A stretch of DNA of 64,000 nucleotides from Patescibacteria group bacterium (GTDB lineage: Bacteria > Patescibacteriota > Microgenomatia > UBA1406 > GWC2-37-13), in NCBI GenBank assembly GCA_026004415.1, contig BPJC01000001.1, positions 124,001 through 188,000 of the forward strand, in the 5' to 3' direction. Below the pieces are notes generated by a model. It was not told the origin of the DNA, did not search any database, and saw only the letters and a program-made list of their open reading frames with translations. Numbering within the stretch: the stretch's first letter is position 1; each line of letters opens with the position of its first letter. Made by a program: the position numbers and the translations under genes. Shown here piece by piece: positions 18,560 through 25,603 of this stretch.

Positions 18560-19447
18560 ATGAATTATCAAATAGTTTTTGAAGCGTTAAGGTTAATTCC
18601 TAAAGGTAAAGTTGTTAGTTATAAACATTTGGCTCATATTTTGGGGTTAAAATCTGCAAGATTAGTTTCTTTTTATTTAAGAAAGAATAGGTTTGAGGAT
18701 AGATTTGTTTTTCCTTGCTATAAAGTGGTTAAATCAGATGGAACTTTAGCAGATGGATACTTATTTTTTGGTAAGCAAAGACAAAAAGAATATTTATTCA
18801 AAGATGGTGTTGTTTTTTCAAATAATAAAGTTGCTACAGAGTGTTTTTATAAATTTAATTCAATTAATAGACTTTATTTTGTATTGCTTAAAAGGTATGG
18901 GTTTCCGGGGCCTTGGCCTTGGTTTGGCAAAGACAGATATAGTTTTGATGAGATAATTATCTCATCTGTATTAACTCAAAATACATCTTGGCAAAATGTT
19001 GAAAAATCTATTGCTCTGCTTAGGTTAAAAGATGCCTGTAATCTTAGAAAGATTATAAGCCTTTCTGAAGCATCTCTTTCTGTTTTAATTCGGCCATCTG
19101 GTTTTTATACAAGAAAAGTTAAGACATTAAAAGCTCTTGCTTATTTTATTTTGAAAAACAAGATGTCTTATTTTAAAGAATCTGATATTCGTTTAGTTCG
19201 TAAAGATTTGTTAAGTATTTGGGGTGTGGGCCCTGAGACAGCAGATACTATACTTTTGTATGGATTTGACAGATTAATCTTTCCAATTGATTCTTATACC
19301 AAGAGGTTTGTTCAAACTTTTTTGGTTAGGTATGCCACAGATTCATATACTAATCTGCAGTCTTTGTTTCATACTAAATTAGCCTTTGATCTGGATGTTT
19401 ATAAAAATATGCATGCTTTGATTACTGCGTGGGGAAAAGAGAGTTAA
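18560..19447 (+). CDS. Fusion of an MGMT-type alkyltransferase domain with an HhH-GPD DNA glycosylase domain
   Basis: A single 295-aa frame holding two DNA-repair domains. Residues 1 to about 90 are the DNA-binding/active-site domain of O6-alkylguanine-DNA alkyltransferases (GKVVSYKHLA, then FPCYKVVKSDG); the acceptor cysteine is kept but the usual PCHRV histidine is tyrosine. From about residue 105 it is an HhH-GPD glycosylase: SVLTQNTSWQNVEKSI, the hairpin IWGVGPETADTILLYG and the catalytic Asp in PIDSYTKRF. The hairpin Lys of endonuclease III is Glu, and the protein stops at AWGKES before any Fe-S cysteine cluster. It most resembles MagIII-like 3-methyladenine glycosylases. It overlaps the convergent Nudix gene by 4 nt. 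Confidence 0.85.
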   Translation: MNYQIVFEALRLIPKGKVVSYKHLAHILGLKSARLVSFYLRKNRFEDRFVFPCYKVVKSDGTLADGYLFFGKQRQKEYLFKDGVVFSNNKVATECFYKFNSINRLYFVLLKRYGFPGPWPWFGKDRYSFDEIIISSVLTQNTSWQNVEKSIALLRLKDACNLRKIISLSEASLSVLIRPSGFYTRKVKTLKALAYFILKNKMSYFKESDIRLVRKDLLSIWGVGPETADTILLYGFDRLIFPIDSYTKRFVQTFLVRYATDSYTNLQSLFHTKLAFDLDVYKNMHALITAWGKES

Positions 19448-19884
19448 GATTTGCGGTTTTTGTATTTTTTATAAAATGCGATAAATATGTTTTTGTCATT
19501 TTCATAGGTTAATTTCTTTAAAACTTCATCATAATTTAGGAACTCTGCTTGTTCTATTTCACTGTCATGGTTTTTGGTGTCTCCAGAAACATACTCCATT
19601 GGAAAATAAAACACAGTTTTTTTTATTAGATAATCATTATGTTTAAATTGGTACTTTGATGTTTTTGGCACAAACTCAATAATTTTGGCTTTAATACCGC
19701 CTTCTTCTTGTACTTCTCTTAAAGCGGCTGTATAGATGTCTTCATCTTTGTCTTTATCTCCGATATGACCTTTAGGAAATGACCAGTGTTTTTCTTTGCT
19801 ATGTTTTACTATTAAAGTTAAGATCTTTCCTTTTTCGTTTTTAAAGACAACTCCTCCAGCTGATTGTTCATATTTAATTTTCAT
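19444..19884 (-). CDS. Nudix hydrolase, diadenosine-polyphosphate type
   Basis: A 146-aa Nudix protein starting MKIKYEQSAGGVVF, with HWSFPKGHI ahead of the Nudix box at residues 42-64 (G42, E48, R56-E57, E60-E61, G63). The SAGGVV start and the FPKGH segment are typical of Ap4A hydrolase-like (NUDT2/MutT-like) members, which clear alarmone dinucleotides. It runs divergently from rsmI and converges on the MGMT-glycosylase fusion. The substrate call is by family resemblance only. Confidence 0.85.
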   Translation of the reverse strand: MKIKYEQSAGGVVFKNEKGKILTLIVKHSKEKHWSFPKGHIGDKDKDEDIYTAALREVQEEGGIKAKIIEFVPKTSKYQFKHNDYLIKKTVFYFPMEYVSGDTKNHDSEIEQAEFLNYDEVLKKLTYENDKNIFIAFYKKYKNRKS

Positions 19885-19922
19885 AGAATAATTTTATAAA
19901 ATATTTTAAGGTTATAAAGTTG

Positions 19923-19928
19923 TACAAT
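19923..19928 (+). promoter_or_regulatory. -10 box (TACAAT) for rsmI
   Basis: TACAAT lies 11 nt before ATG 19940 in the 55-bp divergent gap between the Nudix gene and rsmI. The predicted transcript start leaves a leader of only four or five bases. Confidence 0.45.
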
Positions 19929-19939
19929 ATTTGCCATAG

Positions 19940-20629
19940 ATGCTTTATATTACTGCAACTCCAATTGGAAATTTAAAGGATATGAGTTTGTCTACAGCTG
20001 AGGTAATTGCTAATGCAGATATAATTTTGGCAGAGGATACAAGATCTTATTTGAAGTTAAAACATGCTGTTAGTAATTTGTTTGGTTTAACTATAAACCA
20101 TTTACAAAAAGTTGTTGCATATTATAAAGATGTTGAGTTTGCAAAATTAGATTTGGTATTAAAGTATTTATTGGAAAATAAAAATGTTGTTTTATTATCA
20201 GATGCAGGATTGCCTTTAATTAATGACCCTGGTCATTTGCTTTTACAAAAGGTTAAGGAGCTAAACCTTCCGTATACTGTTATTCCTGGACCTTCTGCTT
20301 TTGCTACAGCAGTAGTTTTTTCAGGTTTTTCATATAAAGAGATAGTTTTTTTAGGTTATTTTCCTAAAAAAATAAAAGACGCTTATTATCAAAAACTTAA
20401 ACAGGTAAACAGCAGTTGCGATTCAGCTGTGTTTGTTGCTTATGAATCGCCTAAAAGAGTTGTTAGGACGCTAAATCAACTATTAGATAATCTTAATATT
20501 TTAGTTTGCGTTTGTCAGGAGATGACCAAACTTCATCAACAGATACTGTTTATTGAAAATTCAGATCAGTTAGATAAAATTACTCCTAAAGGTGAGTTTA
20601 CTTTGGTTTTTAAGTTTCTGCGGGATTAG
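19940..20629 (+). CDS. rsmI: 16S rRNA (cytidine(1402)-2'-O)-methyltransferase
   Basis: RsmI methylates the ribose of C1402 in the decoding centre of 16S rRNA. The 229-aa protein has the SAM-dependent tetrapyrrole-methylase fold with the family signatures YITATPIGNLKDMS, AEDTR, LLSDAGLPLINDPG, VIPGPSAF and FLGYFPKK. It is shorter than E. coli RsmI (286 aa), lacking most of the C-terminal extension. Its last three codons and stop form the 5' acceptor strand of the following tRNA-Gly (10-nt overlap). Confidence 0.95.
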   Translation: MLYITATPIGNLKDMSLSTAEVIANADIILAEDTRSYLKLKHAVSNLFGLTINHLQKVVAYYKDVEFAKLDLVLKYLLENKNVVLLSDAGLPLINDPGHLLLQKVKELNLPYTVIPGPSAFATAVVFSGFSYKEIVFLGYFPKKIKDAYYQKLKQVNSSCDSAVFVAYESPKRVVRTLNQLLDNLNILVCVCQEMTKLHQQILFIENSDQLDKITPKGEFTLVFKFLRD

Positions 20630-20690
20630 TTGAGCGGCTCAACATCACCTTCCCAAGGTGAAGAGACGGGTTCGACTCCCGTATCCCGCT
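20620..20690 (+). tRNA. tRNA-Gly (anticodon CCC)
   Basis: A 71-nt cloverleaf: acceptor GCGGGAT/ATCCCGC with discriminator T (normal for bacterial glycine tRNAs), D arm GTTG...CAAC, anticodon stem TCACC/GGTGA with loop TTCCCAA, and T arm ACGGG-TTCGACT-CCCGT. CCA is not encoded. The first 10 nt overlap the end of rsmI. The 219 bp after it, up to recF, hold nothing I can recognise. Confidence 0.93.
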
Positions 20691-20909
20691 CTGATACTGA
20701 GTTTTGAGTTATGAAAACAAATAAACCTTAGTTTTTGATAGAAAAAATTGCGTTGCTCATTAGTCTTTTATTTGCTAACAATTGATCGGTTGAGTTTCAA
20801 TTAAGACTTAATAAAGCTGTACTTGACTCTTCTTAAAGTTAGTAATTTAAAAGTATTTTTGCTGGTTCAGTTTTTAAACTAGAGATAAAACCTTAAGTTT
20901 AGTCTAGGT

Positions 20910-21941
20910 TTATAGTTTAATTATATGTTTTGGAAACTCAATTAAGTTTGGCGTTAGCTCAGAGCTTGAGGTTAGAATTGTTTGGTTATTTAGCAGGAAT
21001 TTGCTGATTCTTACTCTGTTTTCTGTGTCAAGCTCTGAAAAAAGGTCGTCTATAAGCAGTATTGGCTGAAAATGGTTTTTTAGAAACTCAATCTCAATTT
21101 TTTTTAGCCACAAAACTGCAATGCGTTGTTCTGATCTTGAGCCAAAGTTTTTTACAGATAGCCAGTTGTCATCTTTTTTCAATAGAACTGAAAAATCATC
21201 TTTTTGTGGTCCGCAGAGTGTAAAACCCCGTTTTAGTTCTAACTCCAAAAGTTGTTTGGCTTTATCTAAACTAAACTCGTTTTTATGGTACTTAAGTCTA
21301 AAATTGTAATCATAGAACTCAGAGATTGAGTTTGCTGTTTTTGTAAGCAGTTGTCTGTATCCTGTTATAATCTTTGCTTGTTGATTTAGATAGCTATTCC
21401 AAAAGTTAAGCTGTGTAGTAAAGTCTGTAGTAATTTTAGCATTCTGGAGCAGTTTGTTTCTTTTTCTTAAAGCATTTTCGTAATTTGTTATGGCTGTTTT
21501 ATAATCTAAGTGTTTGGCGCTTATTAGTCTGTTTATGTATTTCCTTCTTTGGTCTGGAGTGTTGGTTAATACTTCAATATCTGTTGGAGTAAAAAGAACT
21601 GCTCTTGGCATCTTATTTTTTACTTCATTGAATGTTGCTGAGTTTTTGTTAAAAATGAATTTTTTGCTTTGATTTCTGCTTATTATTAGTTTGAGTCTCT
21701 CTTTTTCTTGTTCTTCTGAAAGTACAAGGTTTATCTCTGCTGATTGATTGTTGAAGTTTATAAGTTCGTCGTCTTGTTCATGCCGAATACCTATATTATT
21801 AAGCGCCAGGTAAATGCTTTCTAAGATACTGGTTTTTCCCATACTATTTTTGGCTATGATTATGTTTAAAAGAGGGTGGAAAAAAAGTTTTAAGGTTTTA
21901 AATCTGCGAAAATTTTTTAGTTCAATCTGGTTTATATACAT
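20910..21941 (-). CDS. recF: DNA replication and repair protein RecF
   Basis: RecF loads RecA at single-strand gaps with RecO and RecR. This 343-aa version starts at ATG 21941 (MYINQIELKNFRRF), 4 nt after the stop of the upstream gene; an in-frame TTG four codons earlier would overlap it. The SMC-like ABC ATPase head is present: Walker A AKNSMGKTS, signature region SRSEQRIAVLWLKK and Walker B ILLIDDLFSELD. The first glycine of the P-loop is alanine, a minor deviation. It lies downstream of the UMP-kinase/methyltransferase fusion rather than next to dnaA-dnaN-gyrB. Confidence 0.92.
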   Translation of the reverse strand: MYINQIELKNFRRFKTLKLFFHPLLNIIIAKNSMGKTSILESIYLALNNIGIRHEQDDELINFNNQSAEINLVLSEEQEKERLKLIISRNQSKKFIFNKNSATFNEVKNKMPRAVLFTPTDIEVLTNTPDQRRKYINRLISAKHLDYKTAITNYENALRKRNKLLQNAKITTDFTTQLNFWNSYLNQQAKIITGYRQLLTKTANSISEFYDYNFRLKYHKNEFSLDKAKQLLELELKRGFTLCGPQKDDFSVLLKKDDNWLSVKNFGSRSEQRIAVLWLKKIEIEFLKNHFQPILLIDDLFSELDTENRVRISKFLLNNQTILTSSSELTPNLIEFPKHIIKL

Positions 21942-21945
21942 AAGC

Positions 21946-23289
21946 TCAATCAAGGTTTTGTTTCTTTTTCAGCAAAAATATTGATTCAAAGATTGCTGGT
22001 AGTTTAAAAAAACCCTTTTTTGTAAGCACAATATTATCAAACTGTCTGAATAAGTTTCTCCAGTCTTTAGCTGGCATTATTGATAAATGAGAAGGATCAT
22101 AACCGTGAAATAGAGTGATCCAGAGATTATCGGTTGTGTAGATTTTATGCAGTATGTTTTTGCTACTGACTCTTATTGTTTCTTTTACAGCCAGCTTAAG
22201 TTGATTCCTTTCTATATGTTCTAAAACATCAAAGCTAATTACTGTATCAAAACTATTATCCTCAAACGGTATTTTAGTAATACTGCCTTTGATTAAAAAT
22301 GGTTTAATATCATCATCTGCTGATTGTAGGGCATAGTCTGATATTTCAAGGCCGTATGCGTCAATGCCTAATTTTCTTAGTTTTTTTACTAAAGATCCTG
22401 TGCCACAACCAACATCAAGTAGTTTCTTTGGTTTTAAGGTTAGTTTAATTAACCAAGCTCTGTAGGTCTCTGCCAGATGTGATATAAAACTTCTTATAGT
22501 TGGTGTTAGGTATCTTTTGTATTCTCCTTTAGAACCAAAATAATACTCTTTGTCATAAAAGCCAGGATTTATATCAAATGGTATTATGACAGTGCCTTTG
22601 AATCTGTCTCCTGTGAGAATCTTGTCTAAATTGTTGAAGTTGTGTCCATTGGCAATTATGACAGTTAGTTTAAGTTTTTTTGCATATTGAACAGCCACAG
22701 GATCAAAAGGAGCGTTAATTCCTGGTTTCCATTCTGTGCCAACAATTTTTTCCATTTCTTCCCAGGTTAGTTTTTCAATTTTTTTGGCTGTCTTATATTT
22801 TTTAGGATCTTTGGAGTAGACATAATCTATATTAGTTAGATTAATTATCAGTTTGCCATTGTAATCATCAGCTATTTTTACAGCATTGTAGTCAGTTGAC
22901 CAGCCAGGTTTCCATCCTGCTCCTATTATTACAGGTTTTGTGAAATCTGTTACTTTTTTATCGTAGTTTTCTATTATGCGTGGATGGGCTATATCTTTAA
23001 AGATTGTTCTTAACAGATGAGCATTTAGGCGCGTTGAGTGAATACCTAGCCAATCAAGGTCTTCATCTGTAACATTGCCTATTACTTCTTCTCCAGCTTT
23101 TGAGTAGTGTCGAGCAGTTTTTCCGCCTCCAGCTACTAGAAAGAATCTTTTACCTCTTGCTGTGTGTTTTCTTACAAAATTGTTTAGATTTTTCAGAAAT
23201 TTAGTGTCTATACCTCCATTAGGAACAATCAAACTGCCTCCTATTGATAGTATGATCGGGGGGTTTTTGAGATTGTCGAAAAATTTCAT
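21946..23289 (-). CDS. Fusion of a UMP-kinase-like amino-acid-kinase domain with a SAM-dependent methyltransferase
   Basis: A 447-aa protein of two domains. Residues 8-240 form an amino-acid-kinase fold like archaeal-type UMP kinase: LSIGGSLIVPNGGID, VAGGGKTARHYS, DEDLDWLGIHSTRLNAHLL and NLTNIDYVYSKDP. After a linker, residues 285-447 are a class I methyltransferase with motif I LLDVGCGTGSLVKKL (289-303), an acidic residue after AYGLE, and SFDTVISFDVLEHIE. The kinase half could make UDP in pyrimidine synthesis; the methyl acceptor is unknown. The domains share one uninterrupted frame. A TATAAT lies about 20 bp upstream. The protein probably shares a transcript with recF. Confidence 0.85.
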   Translation of the reverse strand: MKFFDNLKNPPIILSIGGSLIVPNGGIDTKFLKNLNNFVRKHTARGKRFFLVAGGGKTARHYSKAGEEVIGNVTDEDLDWLGIHSTRLNAHLLRTIFKDIAHPRIIENYDKKVTDFTKPVIIGAGWKPGWSTDYNAVKIADDYNGKLIINLTNIDYVYSKDPKKYKTAKKIEKLTWEEMEKIVGTEWKPGINAPFDPVAVQYAKKLKLTVIIANGHNFNNLDKILTGDRFKGTVIIPFDINPGFYDKEYYFGSKGEYKRYLTPTIRSFISHLAETYRAWLIKLTLKPKKLLDVGCGTGSLVKKLRKLGIDAYGLEISDYALQSADDDIKPFLIKGSITKIPFEDNSFDTVISFDVLEHIERNQLKLAVKETIRVSSKNILHKIYTTDNLWITLFHGYDPSHLSIMPAKDWRNLFRQFDNIVLTKKGFFKLPAIFESIFLLKKKQNLD

Positions 23290-23336
23290 CGCAGGATTTT
23301 TTCTTTATTACAATTATACTATTTAAGTTTAAAACT

Positions 23337-25583
23337 TCAATTTTCTATTTTATAAACTCTTCCTAATCCATCTGTGGTAACAAATTCCAGCTTGCCTATT
23401 TTTTGGAATTTTTCTTCATTTAATTCTGGATATTTTTCTCTTTCTAATTGATTGACTATAACATACTCAATTTGATACTTTTTTAGCAATGATCTGGTGA
23501 GATTTAGGTCATCTGTTGTATATATAATTTTTACTTCATTAACTTTTTGACTTATTTTTTGATAATCGTCTCTCCAGAGCCATTCGTGAACTAGCCAGCC
23601 TGCTAAAGTAGGCAGACCTGTGTAGGCTGAAATTCTTTCATACTCAGTATAGGAGTCACCACTGGCCTCAAGTATATGGGGTTGGTTTGGCAGTTTGTTT
23701 AAAAAATCTATTATTTCCAGATCACCTCTCAAATTTTTTTCCGATTGATCGTTTTTCATCCAAGCTCTGCCGTCTAAATCAGGTTCTTTATTCATATTGC
23801 CATAGATAGAAGGAAACCCAATTACGCTGTAAAGTAAAACGATAAATATTGTTATAAAACCAACTGCTTTAATTATCTTTTCTATTATGCTTGTTTTGGT
23901 TTTATAGAATAGATAATAAAAACCAACAGAACTTATTAGAGACAACATTATATATGCTTGGTAGCCTAATTTAAATAGGGTATTGGCTCTAAAATGCGTA
24001 GGATAGATATCTTTAAAATAAAAAAACTCTGCAAAAAGGATCAGTAAAATGTTGTAGGGAATCAGAATTAAAATATATCTTATTAGATCTTTGTTTTTTA
24101 TCTTAGATAAGTAAAAAATAGTTATTGCTGAATATGTTATAAGATGTCCCCAGATTATTATAAACATCCAAAACAGTGTTCTTTGACAGTTTTTGGGTTC
24201 TATAATAAAAGGGCCTACTTTGTAAATTTCTATATTAAACTGTTGTGTAATGTTTTTGGCAAGATTGACTGTTAAATTATTAGGACAGTTGATGCCAATG
24301 CCTTTTACAAAGGAAATAAAGTAAACATTGAAAGGTAAACTTATGATAGAAAATACCATTAGTATTAAAAGAAAAAAAATTACTTTCTCTATTAGCCTGT
24401 TTGTTTTTAATAAGAATAATGTCAAGAAAAATAGCAAGCCTAGGTAAACCAAAGTGTCTGAAGCATTAGTCATATGGCCAACAGCGATTAAAAACCCAAA
24501 GGGTATTGTCATTAAGTATTTAAGTTTCTGTTGTTGACTTTTGTTGTAATAGAGAAAAAAACTAATAGATAAACCTAGTATCAGCAAAACATTAGGCAGG
24601 TTTAGTAGATGACCATGTAAATCAGATACAATATAAGAGTAAGAAGGAAACTCATGAATTGTAAAAGGTATAAACCTTGTTGCTGTCGCAAACCAGTAAC
24701 CTGAGTTTTTGATAATCTGTGTAAGTACTAAAATAGGATTATAAGAGTTTTGCTCAATTAAGGTTTTAATCTCTCCTAGAGAATAATTTATGTCTTTGTC
24801 CCAGATAGGAGGTGGTGGCTCATCAAGGTTATATCCTTTGGTAAAAATGTAAAAAAGTTGATAATTGCCACCCAGATTTACTAAAGCAGAGGTTAAGATT
24901 CCGATTGTTATTAGTTTATTAACTGACAAACTGGCGTTGCTCTTATAAACTAAATTGATTGCAATGGAAATACAGGAGATGAAACTTAAAGCAAATATTG
25001 TGGCTATCATTAAATTGTAGGAAATGTATGAAGGAAGTCCTGAGAGTTTAGTAAGCACAGCAGTTGTAAGATGTCCAAAGTAATAGTAGTTTATGTAGTA
25101 TGGTTTATCAAAGTTATCTGATATTATCCAAATATCTTTAGGAGGAAAGTACTTTGATCTTAAAATTGAGTTTACAAAACCAAAATCCATAAATTTTTCA
25201 AGATCTAAAATGCTTGGGTTTTGACTTCTTATGAAGGCCATAAATAATAAACAAGAGAAGAATACAAATTCATAGAATAAAATAAATTTTAAAGATTTTT
25301 GGCTAAAAGTTTCTTTTAATTGTTTTTTAAAGTTATACCAGATAATGGTTGTGTAAAAAATTAGCAAAACTATAATTGTAGTTTTTGTGAAAGGTAATAG
25401 TTTGGAAAATGCTGTTGCAAAAACCAAGTAAGATAATAAAATTATAGAAAGCGTACGGGCAAAGGCATAGCCGTTGTCGTATAGTTTTTTTCCGAATAAA
25501 AAAGAGCATAAAGGAAGAAACGCAAAACTGATAATTAAGGTTAGAAAATACCAGTAGGTAGTTTCCAGTAAAAACTTTATCAT
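23337..25583 (-). CDS. DUF2298 (Chlor_Arch_YYY) polytopic membrane protein
   Basis: A 748-aa integral membrane protein with many hydrophobic helices. Residues 165-171 are NYYYFGH, the signature that named the YYY family (DUF2298), preceded by DLEKFMDFGFVNSI and KYFPPKDIW, also characteristic. These proteins look like GT-C glycosyltransferases and occur in Chloroflexi, archaea and Microgenomates. The soluble C-terminal part (LEASGDSYTEYERISAYTGLPT, shortened here) resembles the exposed tail of such enzymes. ATG 25583 is preferred over an in-frame TTG three codons earlier. It is divergent from valS with only 20 bp between start codons. Confidence 0.85.
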   Translation of the reverse strand: MIKFLLETTYWYFLTLIISFAFLPLCSFLFGKKLYDNGYAFARTLSIILLSYLVFATAFSKLLPFTKTTIIVLLIFYTTIIWYNFKKQLKETFSQKSLKFILFYEFVFFSCLLFMAFIRSQNPSILDLEKFMDFGFVNSILRSKYFPPKDIWIISDNFDKPYYINYYYFGHLTTAVLTKLSGLPSYISYNLMIATIFALSFISCISIAINLVYKSNASLSVNKLITIGILTSALVNLGGNYQLFYIFTKGYNLDEPPPPIWDKDINYSLGEIKTLIEQNSYNPILVLTQIIKNSGYWFATATRFIPFTIHEFPSYSYIVSDLHGHLLNLPNVLLILGLSISFFLYYNKSQQQKLKYLMTIPFGFLIAVGHMTNASDTLVYLGLLFFLTLFLLKTNRLIEKVIFFLLILMVFSIISLPFNVYFISFVKGIGINCPNNLTVNLAKNITQQFNIEIYKVGPFIIEPKNCQRTLFWMFIIIWGHLITYSAITIFYLSKIKNKDLIRYILILIPYNILLILFAEFFYFKDIYPTHFRANTLFKLGYQAYIMLSLISSVGFYYLFYKTKTSIIEKIIKAVGFITIFIVLLYSVIGFPSIYGNMNKEPDLDGRAWMKNDQSEKNLRGDLEIIDFLNKLPNQPHILEASGDSYTEYERISAYTGLPTLAGWLVHEWLWRDDYQKISQKVNEVKIIYTTDDLNLTRSLLKKYQIEYVIVNQLEREKYPELNEEKFQKIGKLEFVTTDGLGRVYKIEN

Positions 25584-25591
25584 AATTGTCA

Positions 25592-25599
25592 ATTATAAT
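25592..25599. promoter_or_regulatory. Palindromic divergent -10 element shared by the DUF2298 gene and valS
   Basis: ATTATAAT is its own reverse complement, so a perfect TATAAT hexamer reads on both strands: 25594-25599 toward valS (ATG 25604) and the complement of 25592-25597 toward the DUF2298 gene (ATG at 25583). The two start codons are only 20 bp apart. Confidence 0.5.
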
Positions 25600-25603
25600 A
25601 AAA

